64,000 bases of DNA. Origin: Eubacterium limosum. Lineage in GTDB: Bacteria > Bacillota > Clostridia > Eubacteriales > Eubacteriaceae. Both the position numbers and the translations under genes were made by a program. Location: the NCBI RefSeq assembly GCF_000807675.2, contig NZ_CP019962.1, positions 2,790,001 to 2,854,000 on the forward strand, read 5' to 3'. How positions within the stretch are numbered: the stretch's first letter is position 1; the number at the start of each line of letters is the position of its first letter. This document shows positions 52,499 through 61,841 of the stretch, in pieces. The notes beneath the pieces are model-generated. The model saw nothing but the letters and a program-made list of their open reading frames with translations, was not told the DNA's origin and did not search any database.

Positions 52499-54007
52499 TT
52501 ATTTAACCGGAGACATACCGTTATCCTTGAGCATAACGTCGTGAGCGCCGCCTTCCACAATGCTGGTAGAGGATACCAGGGTCAGCTTGGCTTTTTCCTG
52601 GAATTCAGGAATGTTTAGCGCGCCGCAGTTGCACATGGTGGAACGTACTTTGCTTAAGGTCAGACGGACATTATCGCGCAGCGGGCCGGCATAGGGCACG
52701 TAGGAGTCAACGCCTTCCTCAAAGGAAAGTTTTTTGTCGCCGCCCATATCATAGCGCTGCCAGTTGCGGGCGCGGCTGGATCCTTCACCCCAGTATTCCT
52801 TCATATAGCTGCCGTTAATGTTGACCTTGTTGGTCGGGCTTTCGTCAAAACGGGAGAAGTAACGTCCCAGCATGACAAAGTCAGCGCCCATGGCCAGTGC
52901 CAGGGTAATGTGGTGGTCATAGACAATCCCGCCGTCGGAGCAGATGGGAATATACACGCCGGTTTCTTCAAAATATTCATCGCGTGCTCTGGCGACCTCG
53001 ATAACAGCCGTAGCCTGGCCGCGTCCGATGCCCTTCTGCTCACGGGTGATACAGATGGAGCCGCCGCCGATGCCGATTTTAATAAAGTCAGCGCCTGCTT
53101 CAGCCAGGAAACGGAAGCCTTCACGGTCAACCACGTTTCCAGCGCCCACCTTTACAGATTCACCGTAATGCTCACGAATCCATTCAATGGTAAGCTTCTG
53201 CCATTCTGAGAACCCCTCAGAGGAGTCAATGCATAAAACATCCGCCCCGGCTTCCACCAGTGCTGGCACACGTTCAGCGTAGTCGCGGGTGTTGATACCA
53301 GCGCCGACAATATAGCGTTTCTGAGCGTCCAAAAGCTCCAGCGGGTTTTCCTTGTGTGAGGAGTAATCCTTGCGGAATACGAAATAAAGGAGACGCCCGT
53401 CCGCTGCCACGATCGGCAGGGTGTTCAGCTTGTGGTCCCAGATGATGTTATTGGCTTCCTTCAGGCTGGTGCCTTCAGGAGCGTAGATGATTTTTTCGAG
53501 CGGAGTCATAAATTCCTTGACCTTGGTAGAAGGGTCCATACGGCTGACACGGTAGTCACGGCTGGTGACAATCCCGACAAATTTGCCGTTTGCGGTACCG
53601 TCAGAGGTCACGGCAACGGTAGAATGGCCTGTTTTTTCCTTTAAGTCTAGGATGTCCTGCATGGTGGCGTCAGGAGTCACGTTGGAGTCACTTGGAACAA
53701 AACCGGCTTTGTAAGCCTTGACGCGGGCGATCATGGCCGCCTCGTTTTCCACACTCTGTGAGCCGTAGATAAAGGAAATCCCCCCTTCGGTCGCCAGCGC
53801 AATGGCCATTTTTTCGCCGGATACGGACTGCATGATGGCAGAAGTCATGGGAATATTCATGTATATTGAAGATTCCTCACCTTTCTTGAATTTTACGACA
53901 GGGGTTTTCAGGTTAACATTAGCCGGCATACACTGTGAAGAGGAATAACCTGGTACGAGCAGGTATTCGCTAAAGGTACGGGACGGTTCTTCAAAATAAA
54001 AAGCCAT
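52499..54007 (-). CDS. guaB: IMP dehydrogenase
   Basis: GuaB oxidises IMP to XMP, the step before guaA. The protein has 502 residues. Two CBS domains lie near 95-215. The catalytic loop has [20 protein letters not shown] near residue 320 with the active Cys; the flap carries [15 protein letters not shown] near 405. CBS pieces include [18 protein letters not shown] and [14 protein letters not shown]. It is transcribed alone from a promoter at 54148-54176, leading into a leader hairpin. Confidence 0.95.
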   Translation of the reverse strand: MAFYFEEPSRTFSEYLLVPGYSSSQCMPANVNLKTPVVKFKKGEESSIYMNIPMTSAIMQSVSGEKMAIALATEGGISFIYGSQSVENEAAMIARVKAYKAGFVPSDSNVTPDATMQDILDLKEKTGHSTVAVTSDGTANGKFVGIVTSRDYRVSRMDPSTKVKEFMTPLEKIIYAPEGTSLKEANNIIWDHKLNTLPIVAADGRLLYFVFRKDYSSHKENPLELLDAQKRYIVGAGINTRDYAERVPALVEAGADVLCIDSSEGFSEWQKLTIEWIREHYGESVKVGAGNVVDREGFRFLAEAGADFIKIGIGGGSICITREQKGIGRGQATAVIEVARARDEYFEETGVYIPICSDGGIVYDHHITLALAMGADFVMLGRYFSRFDESPTNKVNINGSYMKEYWGEGSSRARNWQRYDMGGDKKLSFEEGVDSYVPYAGPLRDNVRLTLSKVRSTMCNCGALNIPEFQEKAKLTLVSSTSIVEGGAHDVMLKDNGMSPVK

Positions 54008-54064
54008 AGATTTAGTTTCTCCTTCTTTACTTTAATAAAATAAATCAGCACTTAATTACAAGAA

Positions 54065-54098
54065 AAGCAATAACCACGGATATTTGAGGCTATTGCTT
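54065..54098 (-). promoter_or_regulatory. Leader hairpin of guaB, possible attenuator
   Basis: On the minus strand AAGCAATAGCC and GGTTATTGCTT form an 11-bp stem with one G-T pair around TCAAATATCCGT, followed by TTCTTG. The U-tract is weak. It lies about 60 bases before the guaB start, inside its transcribed leader. Confidence 0.45.
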
Positions 54099-54147
54099 AT
54101 TGAATGTAATTCTGGTACGTTTGTCAGTACGATCTGTTGTAAGCTTT

Positions 54148-54176
54148 AGTATATGGCTTTTCAGCCGAACTGTCAA
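54148..54176 (-). promoter_or_regulatory. Promoter of guaB
   Basis: On the minus strand TTGACA (54176-54171) and TATACT (54153-54148) are 17 bases apart. The predicted leader is about 130 bases long. Confidence 0.8.
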
Positions 54177-54241
54177 GGCGAAAGGGCGGCTTTTTAGGCG
54201 AAATTAAACTGTTAACCGTTGTCAAATTAAAGGTGAAATGA

Positions 54242-54270
54242 TTGCGAACAGGTGTACGTTGGTGTATAAT
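54242..54270 (+). promoter_or_regulatory. Promoter of recD2
   Basis: TTGCGA (54242-54247) and TATAAT (54265-54270) are 17 bases apart, 29 bases before the chosen ATG. Confidence 0.75.
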
Positions 54271-54298
54271 GTTTTTAACAATAACGAAGGGGATATTT

Positions 54299-56509
54299 AT
54301 GGAGACCTTAAAAGGAACAGTAGATCATATTATTTTCCATAATGACAAAAACGGTTATACCGTAGCGGATTTTGATGTGGACGGCCAAATGGTAACGGTC
54401 GTTGGCAATTTTGAGGAGCTGAAGGAGGGCGAATTTTTAAAGCTGACCGGCTTCTGGAAGGAGCACCAGAGCTATGGCGAGCAGTTTCAGATCGAGAGCT
54501 ATGCGCTGGATCTCCCGACCTCTGAGGAAGGCATCATCCGTTATCTGAGTTCAGGACTCCTGCCGGGTATTGGCGAAAAGACCGCTATTGAGATCGTAAA
54601 CCATTTTGGAGCCGACACGCTGGATATCCTGGACAACCATCCAGACCGGCTGAGCGAGGTTCACGGCATCGGCAAAAAGACACTCGACAAAATAAAAGAG
54701 GTTTACAGTGAACAGAAGGAAATCCGGGATGTCATGATCCAGATCCAGGAATATGGCATTTCCTCGACCTATGCCATGAAGCTGTATAAAACCTATCAGA
54801 GTGATACGGTGCGTGTTCTTTTGGATAACCCCTACCAAATCATCAAGGATGTGCGCGGCATTGGCTTTAAAATAGCAGACCAGATTTCCGCTCAGCTGGG
54901 TTTTGAGTCCCAGAACCCTAAGCGGATTCTCTCGGGCATCAGCTTCTGCCTTCAGGACTGTTACTCAAGGGGCAACACCTACATGACCGAAAAAGACCTT
55001 ATTGAGCACAGCGCCAGTATCCTCGGGGTTTCAAGGGAGGACATTGAATTTCAGCTTCAGGAGCTGGCCCTGCGGGGGGACGTGCGTCTGGAGTTCATCG
55101 ACGATGAGCCTGCCTACTATCCCTCGGCCCTTTTCGAGGCAGAGGACAACGCGGCCTTGTCTATGGTACGCCTGGCAGGCGCTGTCTTTGAAATGCAGGA
55201 AGTTGATATACCAGCCATGATCGCAGCCTATGAGGAGGATATGAGCATCCGTCTGGATAACCGGCAGGCAGAGGCCATCGAGGCGGCCATCGAAAACGGC
55301 ATTGCCATTATTACAGGGGGGCCAGGCACAGGGAAAACAACGATTATCAACGGCATTGTCTATATTTTCAAGCGTCTGGGCATGAAAACCGTTCTGGCTG
55401 CCCCGACGGGCCGCGCCGCCAAGCGCATTACAGAGACCACCGGCGAGCCGGCCAAGACCATCCACCGGCTTTTGGAGTACGACTACTCTGGTGACGATGA
55501 TTTTCCATCCTTCAACCGGGACGAGGAAAACCCGCTTGAGGTTGACGCCATTATACTGGATGAAGCCTCAATGATTGATATTGTGCTGCTCAACAGCCTG
55601 TTGGAGGCCATCAAGCCCGGCACACGTCTCATTCTGGTAGGCGACGCCGACCAGCTGCCCTCTGTTGGGCCGGGAAACGTCTTACAGGATCTGATCGAGA
55701 GCAATGTGGTCAAGGTAGTTCGTCTGGACCGTATCTACCGACAGTCGGAGGAAAGCATGATCTCCATAAATGCCCATGCCATCAACGAGGGTATGATGCC
55801 GGAAATCAATAACCAATCTGACTTTATGTTTATCAGGACAATGGACCCGGATAAGGTGCTGGATACTATTTTAGACCTGGTTGCCTGGCGTATTCCCGAA
55901 AAAAAAGGCTTTGACGCCATGAAGGACGTGCAGGTTATCTCACCCATTAAAAAGGGAAAGCTCGGCGTTATTTCGCTGAATAAGGAGCTTCAGGAGGTCC
56001 TGAATCCAGCGGCGGACTATAAAAAAGAAAAGACCTTTGGTACAGTAGTGTTCCGCGAGGGGGACAAGGTCATGCAGATCAAAAACAATTATAAGCTCAA
56101 GTGGGAGGATATCCATGGCTTTGAAACCGGAGAGGGTGTTTATAACGGCGATATCGGCAATATTATCCGCATTGATGAGTACAATAAGACCTTTGAAATC
56201 CTGCTGACCGATGACAAAAAAGTCGTTTATGAGTTTGACCAGCTCGACGAGCTTACCCACGCTTATGCCATGACTGTGCACAAAAGCCAGGGGAGCGAAT
56301 TTCCGGTTGTTGTTATGCCGATGGTAGGCGGCCCGCCCATGTTTTTAAACCGGAAGCTGCTGTACACAGCAGTGACCAGAGCCAAAAAGATGCTGATGCT
56401 TATCGGGCCTCAGAATTATTTTTACCGGATGGTCAAATCTGGTGATACGAATGAACGGCGTACAGCCCTCAAACAGCGGATCAAAATGTATGGAGAGCTC
56501 AATGTCTGA
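54299..56509 (+). CDS. recD2: RecD2-type ATP-dependent DNA helicase
   Basis: The protein has 736 residues from the ATG at 54299, preceded by GAAGGGG; a longer frame upstream would overlap the promoter. RecD2 helicases act outside RecBCD in DNA repair and fork maintenance. An N-terminal OB-like region opens TVDHIIFHNDKNGYTV, followed by helix-hairpin-helix pieces (LLPGIGEKTAIEIVNHFG). Helicase motifs: Walker A IITGGPGTGKTTIING near residue 345, DEASMID near 421, VGDADQLPSVGPGNVL near 448, and AMTVHKSQGSEFPVVV near 655. It overlaps comF by 8 bases. Confidence 0.95.
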   Translation: METLKGTVDHIIFHNDKNGYTVADFDVDGQMVTVVGNFEELKEGEFLKLTGFWKEHQSYGEQFQIESYALDLPTSEEGIIRYLSSGLLPGIGEKTAIEIVNHFGADTLDILDNHPDRLSEVHGIGKKTLDKIKEVYSEQKEIRDVMIQIQEYGISSTYAMKLYKTYQSDTVRVLLDNPYQIIKDVRGIGFKIADQISAQLGFESQNPKRILSGISFCLQDCYSRGNTYMTEKDLIEHSASILGVSREDIEFQLQELALRGDVRLEFIDDEPAYYPSALFEAEDNAALSMVRLAGAVFEMQEVDIPAMIAAYEEDMSIRLDNRQAEAIEAAIENGIAIITGGPGTGKTTIINGIVYIFKRLGMKTVLAAPTGRAAKRITETTGEPAKTIHRLLEYDYSGDDDFPSFNRDEENPLEVDAIILDEASMIDIVLLNSLLEAIKPGTRLILVGDADQLPSVGPGNVLQDLIESNVVKVVRLDRIYRQSEESMISINAHAINEGMMPEINNQSDFMFIRTMDPDKVLDTILDLVAWRIPEKKGFDAMKDVQVISPIKKGKLGVISLNKELQEVLNPAADYKKEKTFGTVVFREGDKVMQIKNNYKLKWEDIHGFETGEGVYNGDIGNIIRIDEYNKTFEILLTDDKKVVYEFDQLDELTHAYAMTVHKSQGSEFPVVVMPMVGGPPMFLNRKLLYTAVTRAKKMLMLIGPQNYFYRMVKSGDTNERRTALKQRIKMYGELNV

Positions 56510-57242
56510 GTCTGGCTTTCAGGCGGGTGTGAAGGCACTGCTCAGAGAGACATTGTTTCTGCCAAACGGCGTCTGCCCGGTGTGCGGCAAGGTACTTTTC
56601 AGGACCGAAAGCTATCTGTGTGAGCGCTGCGCACAGTCGCTGCCAAAGGTAACCATGCCGGCCTGCAAATATTGTGGAAAACCACTGCCTGAAAAGGAAC
56701 TGGATTTCTGCGGGGACTGCGGCCCGCTGAAAGATCCCGTGCTGGCAGGCGGGGCAGTATGGCTGCATTACAGCGGCTCGGGACAGAAGCTGGTACACAG
56801 CCTGAAGTTTGGGCATTTACCCCAGCTGGGCATTTGGATCGGCCAGCAGATGGCTGAAGCTGTGAGGGAGAAGGACTGGGAAGATGAGCTGGAACTGGTG
56901 GTGGCGGTTCCCCTGCACGAAAAGCGTCTGGAGGAACGCGGCTATAACCAGAGCGATTACCTGGCAGAGGGGCTGGCAGACGCCCTGAACCTGCCCTATA
57001 AAAGGAGAGTGCTGAAGCGCCTTTATGACACGCCCCATCAGATCGGGCTGAGCCGTGAGGAGCGCCTGGTAAACCTGACCGGCGCTTTCGATGTCCTGGA
57101 GAAAAAGGCTGTGGCCGGAAAGACCGTGCTGCTGGTAGATGATGTTAATACGACAGGCTCTACCCTGCGGGAGTGCGCAGAGGTGCTGAAGCGGACAGGG
57201 GCAAGAGCCGTGTACGCAGCGGCATGTGCCGGGGCTCAATAG
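56502..57242 (+). CDS. comF: ComF family phosphoribosyltransferase-like protein
   Basis: The protein has 246 residues from the ATG at 56502, behind GGAGAG; the start lies within the recD2 end. The N-terminal zinc-type part has CPVCGK, CERCAQ, CKYCGKPL and CGDCG pairs. The C-terminal PRTase motif is VLLVDDVNTTGSTLREC near residue 208. ComF helps internalise single-stranded DNA in competence; no other competence gene is in the window, so a repair-linked role with recD2 is also possible. Confidence 0.9.
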   Translation: MSESGFQAGVKALLRETLFLPNGVCPVCGKVLFRTESYLCERCAQSLPKVTMPACKYCGKPLPEKELDFCGDCGPLKDPVLAGGAVWLHYSGSGQKLVHSLKFGHLPQLGIWIGQQMAEAVREKDWEDELELVVAVPLHEKRLEERGYNQSDYLAEGLADALNLPYKRRVLKRLYDTPHQIGLSREERLVNLTGAFDVLEKKAVAGKTVLLVDDVNTTGSTLRECAEVLKRTGARAVYAAACAGAQ

Positions 57243-57289
57243 GAGCGAGCAGGCAGCGGTTCAGCTGCCCAAAGATATTGAAGTTTTCA

Positions 57290-57318
57290 TTGCGAATGTT
57301 TTCAACTTCTTATATAAT
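57290..57318 (+). promoter_or_regulatory. Promoter of the CpsB-type phosphatase gene
   Basis: TTGCGA (57290-57295) and TATAAT (57313-57318) are 17 bases apart, 30 bases before the ATG at 57349. This also argues against using the much longer frame that starts near 57226. Confidence 0.8.
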
Positions 57319-57348
57319 AGAGCTAGTGAAACACAGGGGGATGATAAA

Positions 57349-58134
57349 ATGATTGATATGCATAACCACGTACTATATGGTGTTGACGATGGAGCCCAGA
57401 GCATTGAGGATAGTGTCGAGATGCTTTTTAAGGCGAAAGAGGTCGGCTTTTCAGGCGTTGTCTTAACGCCGCACTACATGTGCTATCAGAACTTTACCTC
57501 ACCTGTGGCAGAAAATAAAAAACGATGTGAAACCCTGAAAAAAATACTGGAGCGCGCAGGACTGGAACTGAATTTGTATCTCGGCAGCGAGCTTTTATAT
57601 GAGTATCAGCTGGTCGATTTAATCGACAAAGAAGAGTTTACCACCCTGGCCGGCACCCCGTGGTTTCTCGTGGAGACAATCCGGCACGGCGGCACAGCAA
57701 TCGGCGTTCAGAACTTTATGCACAAGCTTAAGGAAAAAGGCTATAAGGCTATTTTAGCCCACCCCGAGCGCTACGATTTTGTACAGGACGACCCCAACGT
57801 GCTTCTGGATTTTATGAAAAACGGTGCTCTGATCCAGTGCAATTATCTGAGTCTTATCGGCTATTACGGCGAACCGTCCAGGCGCACCCTTGAGATTTTA
57901 CTCAAGCACCGTATGGTGCAGCTCATGGGGAGCGACGCGCATCAGGTGGAGGGCTATGAGCGCTATCCGGAGGCCAGAGCAGCAGGCATTGCCCTTGTTG
58001 GGGAAGATGAATGGAACCGGATCATGTGCCGTAACCCAGAGCTCTTGATTAAGAATAAGGGCGGCATCGCTGTCAATCCAATCCCCTGCACAGAAGAAGT
58101 GAAGAGCAGTGTTATAGGGAGAACCTTCCTTTAA
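57349..58134 (+). CDS. CpsB/YwqE-type PHP protein-tyrosine phosphatase
   Basis: The protein has 261 residues from the ATG at 57349, preceded by GGGGGATG. The PHP metal site begins MIDMHNHVLYGVDDGAQSIE and continues with VVLTPHYM, LAHPERYD and LMGSDAHQVEG. In Gram-positive bacteria these phosphatases act on capsule-regulating tyrosine kinases. No capsule gene is nearby, so the target is unknown. It stands alone and ends at a terminator. Confidence 0.88.
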   Translation: MIDMHNHVLYGVDDGAQSIEDSVEMLFKAKEVGFSGVVLTPHYMCYQNFTSPVAENKKRCETLKKILERAGLELNLYLGSELLYEYQLVDLIDKEEFTTLAGTPWFLVETIRHGGTAIGVQNFMHKLKEKGYKAILAHPERYDFVQDDPNVLLDFMKNGALIQCNYLSLIGYYGEPSRRTLEILLKHRMVQLMGSDAHQVEGYERYPEARAAGIALVGEDEWNRIMCRNPELLIKNKGGIAVNPIPCTEEVKSSVIGRTFL

Positions 58135-58144
58135 CCCATACAAT

Positions 58145-58180
58145 AAAAGCCAATCCTGTTAAAAGGATTGGCTTTTTTTA
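58145..58180 (+). terminator. Rho-independent terminator
   Basis: AAAAGCCAATCCT and AGGATTGGCTTTT pair around GTTAAA, followed by TTTT. Confidence 0.9.
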
Positions 58181-58201
58181 ATGTTATCGTCAGCTTTAGT
58201 A

Positions 58202-58210
58202 TGGTATAAT
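58202..58210 (+). promoter_or_regulatory. Extended -10 promoter element of the murB operon
   Basis: TGGTATAAT (58202-58210) is an extended -10 box, about 35 bases before murB. The -35 box is unclear. Confidence 0.6.
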
Positions 58211-58245
58211 AATACGGATACCCTTTGGAAGGAACGAGTAAAAGA

Positions 58246-59154
58246 ATGAATAAAGAAATGATCAAGAATAAACTAATGGATGTCATTGCAGCAGAAAGGA
58301 TTTTATGCGATGAACCCATGAAAAACCATATTTCCTTTAAAGTAGGAGGGCCGGCGGATTTTTTGGTGGTGCCCGAGAGCTGTGAGGAATTTATAAACGT
58401 ATTGGCCTGCTGCCGTAAAAATAATCTCCCTTTTTATGTAATGGGCAATGGGACCAATCTTCTGGTCAGAGATAATGGCTACCGAGGCGTCATGATAAAA
58501 ACCCGTCAGCTTTGCAGGATCACGGTAGAGGATACCGGTATCAGCGCAGAGCCTGGCTCATTGCTCAAGGATGTCGCTCAGGCGGCTCTTGAAGGCTGCC
58601 TGACAGGCATGGAGTTTGCCTCTGGAATCCCAGGCTCACTGGGAGGGGCTGTTGTCATGAACGCAGGCGCCTATGACGGCGAAATGAAGGATATTATCCG
58701 CTCCATCGAAGTCGTGACAGAGGGCGGAGAAATCCTTGAGCTTCCCATCGAGGAGTGCCGTATGGGCTATCGAAAAAGCATTGTTCAGGAAAACCCCTGG
58801 TTTGTCACGGGTGTAAATCTGTTGTTAAGAAAAGGGGATTACAATACCATTAAGGCAAAGATGGATGACCTGAACGAGCGCAGAAGGAGCAAGCAGCCTC
58901 TGGAATACCCCAGCGCGGGCAGCACCTTCAGACGTCCCGAGGGATATTTTGCCGGAAAACTGGTTCAGGACTGCGGATTTAAAGGCTACTGTGTCGGCGG
59001 CGCCCAGGTATCCGAAAAGCACAGCGGCTTTGTCATCAATAAGGACAACGCCACGGCCGACGATATCATCACCCTGATTCAGACCATTCAAAAGAAAGTA
59101 AAACAGGACTACGGTGTGGATATGCGCACCGAAGTAATCATGATAGGAGAATAA
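58246..59154 (+). CDS. murB: UDP-N-acetylenolpyruvoylglucosamine reductase
   Basis: MurB makes UDP-MurNAc for peptidoglycan. The protein has 302 residues from the ATG at 58246; an in-frame TTG at 58225 overlaps the AAGGA site and is less likely. FAD pieces: HISFKVGGPADFLVVPES near residue 26, YVMGNGTNLLVRDNGYRG near 64, and ASGIPGSLGGAVVMNAGAYDGE near 126. The catalytic SAGSTFRRPEG segment is near 224. It overlaps the PHP gene by one base (TAATG). Confidence 0.96.
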   Translation: MNKEMIKNKLMDVIAAERILCDEPMKNHISFKVGGPADFLVVPESCEEFINVLACCRKNNLPFYVMGNGTNLLVRDNGYRGVMIKTRQLCRITVEDTGISAEPGSLLKDVAQAALEGCLTGMEFASGIPGSLGGAVVMNAGAYDGEMKDIIRSIEVVTEGGEILELPIEECRMGYRKSIVQENPWFVTGVNLLLRKGDYNTIKAKMDDLNERRRSKQPLEYPSAGSTFRRPEGYFAGKLVQDCGFKGYCVGGAQVSEKHSGFVINKDNATADDIITLIQTIQKKVKQDYGVDMRTEVIMIGE

Positions 59155-59885
59155 TGAAGCTACTCTGCGATATGCACACCCACACTACCTACAGCCATGG
59201 AAAGAATACCATTGAGGAAATGGTAGAGCAGGCACGTGCACTCGGCCTCAGGGCAATCGTAATTTCAGACCACGGCAGAAGCCACCCCATGTTTGGAGTG
59301 CGCAGAAAAAATTTCGAGAAAATGCGCCGGGAAATTGACGCGCTCAATGAAAAATACGATGATATTGAGATTTACCTTTCAGTGGAGTCCAATATCACCG
59401 GAGCGGACGGCAGCATCGATATCGGAAAAGAGGAACGTCAGTACTGCGACTGGATCTATGCCGGGTATCATTACGGCTACATACCAGCCAGCATAAAGGA
59501 CGTTTTTCACTTCGCCATCCGAAATTATCTGACCGTGGTTTTCCCGTTTATGAAGGAAAAAACACGGAAGGTTAATACCAGAGCCTATCTGGAAATGATG
59601 GACCGCTACGAGCTTAAGATGATTACCCACCCTGGTGATAAGCTGCCAGTGGATCTTGAACCCATTGCCAAAAAAGCGGCTGAGAAGGGGGTTATCCTGG
59701 AAATTAACCCGAGGCACAGTCATCTCAACAGTGAGGAGATCAAGATCGCTTTGAAGTATAATGTACAGTTTGCTGTCAACAGCGATGCTCACAGTGTCCA
59801 GGCTCTCGGACAGGTACAGGGAGCAGAGGCCATCATAAAAGAAGCCGGCGTTCCCTATGAACGCATTGTCAATATTGAAGAATAA
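59154..59885 (+). CDS. PHP-domain hydrolase (YcdX-like)
   Basis: The protein has 243 residues. Metal-binding pieces are CDMHTHTTYSHGKNTIEEMV, ISDHGRSHPMFGVRRK, MITHPGDKLPVDLE and NSDAHSVQALG. The family includes YcdX-type phosphatases; the substrate is unknown. It is in the murB-rapZ-yvcK-whiA run, starting within the murB stop, with rapZ 17 bases later, so it is probably part of a cell-envelope and carbon-control operon. Confidence 0.87.
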   Translation: MKLLCDMHTHTTYSHGKNTIEEMVEQARALGLRAIVISDHGRSHPMFGVRRKNFEKMRREIDALNEKYDDIEIYLSVESNITGADGSIDIGKEERQYCDWIYAGYHYGYIPASIKDVFHFAIRNYLTVVFPFMKEKTRKVNTRAYLEMMDRYELKMITHPGDKLPVDLEPIAKKAAEKGVILEINPRHSHLNSEEIKIALKYNVQFAVNSDAHSVQALGQVQGAEAIIKEAGVPYERIVNIEE

Positions 59886-59902
59886 TACCTAAGGGAGAAA
59901 CT

Positions 59903-60775
59903 ATGAAAACTATTATCGTCACAGGTTTATCAGGAGCAGGAAAATCACAGGCAATACAGATTTTAGAAGATCTGGGCTATTTTTGTGTCGATAATCTTCC
60001 GCCAAAACTGATTAAAACCTTTATCGAGCTGTGTGAGAATACCGGCGCTGAGATTGAGAAGCTGGCGCTGGTAACCGATATCCGCGGGGATATTTTCTCA
60101 GAAGCCTTTCAGAACTCCCTTATCAATTTTAAGGGCGGCAGCAGAGACATCGAAATGCTGTTTTTGGAGGCTGATGATGAAACGCTGATCACCCGCTATC
60201 AGGAATCAAGGAGAAAGCACCCCCTGACGGGCATTGCCGGAAGCCTTTCCGAATCCATTAAGCTGGAAAGAGAAAAGATGAGCACCTTCCGGCAGGAAGC
60301 GGACTACGTGATCAATACGACGGATATGAGCAACAAGGAGCTGAAGGCAACGCTTGAAAAAATACTGCAAACAGAGACAAGCGAAGCCTTTACACAGATT
60401 AACATAGCGTCCTTTGGCTTTAAATACGGGCTGCCAATGAGTGCAGATTTCGTTTTTGACGTCCGTTTTCTCCCCAACCCATTTTATAAAAAAGAACTCC
60501 GCAGCAAAACCGGTGAAGACCAGGAAGTACGCGATTATGTAATGTCCTTCGGGGAAGCGCGCGAATTCTATGAAAAGGTCGAGGACCTGATCGAATTCGT
60601 CATTCCCCAGTACAGAAAGGTCGGGAAGGAGCATCTGGAGGTTGCTTTTGGCTGCACTGGCGGCCAGCACCGCTCCGTCACCTTTGCTTACCTTATCGAG
60701 AAGGCTTTCCGGAAAAAAGGCTATCTGACCAAGATCAGCCACCGCGACATCACAAAGGACCGGGAGGCCAATTAA
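59903..60775 (+). CDS. rapZ: RapZ/YvcJ-family nucleotide-binding protein
   Basis: The protein has 290 residues. The P-loop is VTGLSGAGKSQAIQILEDLGY at the N-terminus. Later family motifs are SRRKHPLTG near 100, FVFDVRFLPNPFYKKELR near 188 and GCTGGQHRSVTFAYLIEKAF near 250. In E. coli RapZ is the RNase E adaptor for GlmZ decay; in Bacillus YvcJ binds and hydrolyses GTP and affects competence. The order rapZ-yvcK-whiA is standard in Firmicutes. Confidence 0.95.
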   Translation: MKTIIVTGLSGAGKSQAIQILEDLGYFCVDNLPPKLIKTFIELCENTGAEIEKLALVTDIRGDIFSEAFQNSLINFKGGSRDIEMLFLEADDETLITRYQESRRKHPLTGIAGSLSESIKLEREKMSTFRQEADYVINTTDMSNKELKATLEKILQTETSEAFTQINIASFGFKYGLPMSADFVFDVRFLPNPFYKKELRSKTGEDQEVRDYVMSFGEAREFYEKVEDLIEFVIPQYRKVGKEHLEVAFGCTGGQHRSVTFAYLIEKAFRKKGYLTKISHRDITKDREAN

Positions 60776-60808
60776 TAAGCCTTATCCGATTATTAGGAGA
60801 AAAATACC

Positions 60809-61825
60809 ATGGAAATGAAAGAATATATCAGGGAGTTTACCCTGAAGGATATCGTCACCGTCCGTAACCCCAAGGTGGTTGCACTGGGCGGCGGTACGGG
60901 CCTGTCCGTTATTCTGAGAGGCCTGAAAAAGTATACTAACCGTCTCACCGCCATTGTAACAGTGGGAGACGACGGCGGAAGCTCCGGAATGCTGCGGCAG
61001 GATCTGGGCATTTTGCCGCCAGGCGATATAAGGAACTGTATTCTGGCGCTGGCCGACGATGAGAATGTTATGCAGTCTCTGTTCAATTACCGCTTTACCG
61101 AAGGCGGTCTGGAGGGGCATAACTTTGGAAATCTGTTCTTAGCGGCCATGAACGGTATCAGCAACGACTTCTACGACGCGGTTCGCCGCACCTCAGACGT
61201 CCTTCAGATTAAAGGCCGGGTACTGCCCGTCACTTTGGACGACATGACCCTGAACGCCAGTCTGGACAACGGTGAAACCGTCGTAGGCGAATCGCAGATA
61301 CCAAAGGCAGCCTGCGAAAAGCACTGCCGGATCGAAAAAATCTTTCTGAAACCAGACAAAATCGAACCGCTGGAAGAGACGCTTGAGGCCATCAAAATGG
61401 CGGATATTGTCATTATAGGCCCGGGAAGCCTTTATACAAGTGTTATCCCAAACCTGCTTGTGGATGGAATCGAGTCCGCTATCAAGGAAAACAGAGGGCG
61501 AAAATTTTATGTGGGCAATATCATGACGCAGCCCGGTGAAACCGACGGCTATACTCAGTGCGACCACGTCCGCGCTATTGAAGCCCACCTGAAAATAAAA
61601 GAGCGCAGGCTTTTTCAGTACTGTGTCTTTAACAGTGGGGATCTGCCCGACTATGTGGCGCGGCAGTATCAAAAATACAGCTCCGAAAAAGTGGAAATTG
61701 GCGAAATGCTGCCGGAGTACCAGTATGTGACCGATGATTTTATCATCGTTGAAAACGGAAGAATCCGCCACGACGCGGATCTTCTGGCAAGACGAATTTT
61801 TGAAGCCTATGTAAACAGTAAATAA
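60809..61825 (+). CDS. yvcK: YvcK family protein (CofD-like, gluconeogenesis factor)
   Basis: The protein has 338 residues. The nucleotide-sugar site begins VVALGGGTGLSVILRGLKKY, then IVTVGDDGGSSGMLRQDLG and PPGDIRNCILAL; later IVIIGPGSLYTSVIPNLL near 207. YvcK binds UDP-sugars and controls the balance between peptidoglycan synthesis and gluconeogenesis in Bacillus. It follows rapZ by 33 bases, with AGGAG before the ATG, and precedes whiA. Confidence 0.95.
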   Translation: MEMKEYIREFTLKDIVTVRNPKVVALGGGTGLSVILRGLKKYTNRLTAIVTVGDDGGSSGMLRQDLGILPPGDIRNCILALADDENVMQSLFNYRFTEGGLEGHNFGNLFLAAMNGISNDFYDAVRRTSDVLQIKGRVLPVTLDDMTLNASLDNGETVVGESQIPKAACEKHCRIEKIFLKPDKIEPLEETLEAIKMADIVIIGPGSLYTSVIPNLLVDGIESAIKENRGRKFYVGNIMTQPGETDGYTQCDHVRAIEAHLKIKERRLFQYCVFNSGDLPDYVARQYQKYSSEKVEIGEMLPEYQYVTDDFIIVENGRIRHDADLLARRIFEAYVNSK

Positions 61826-61841
61826 GGGAAGGAAGATTTGC

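Noticed and set aside
54008-54148. Purine riboswitch in the guaB leader
   Set aside because: The three-way junction signature sequences were not found; only a simple hairpin is seen.
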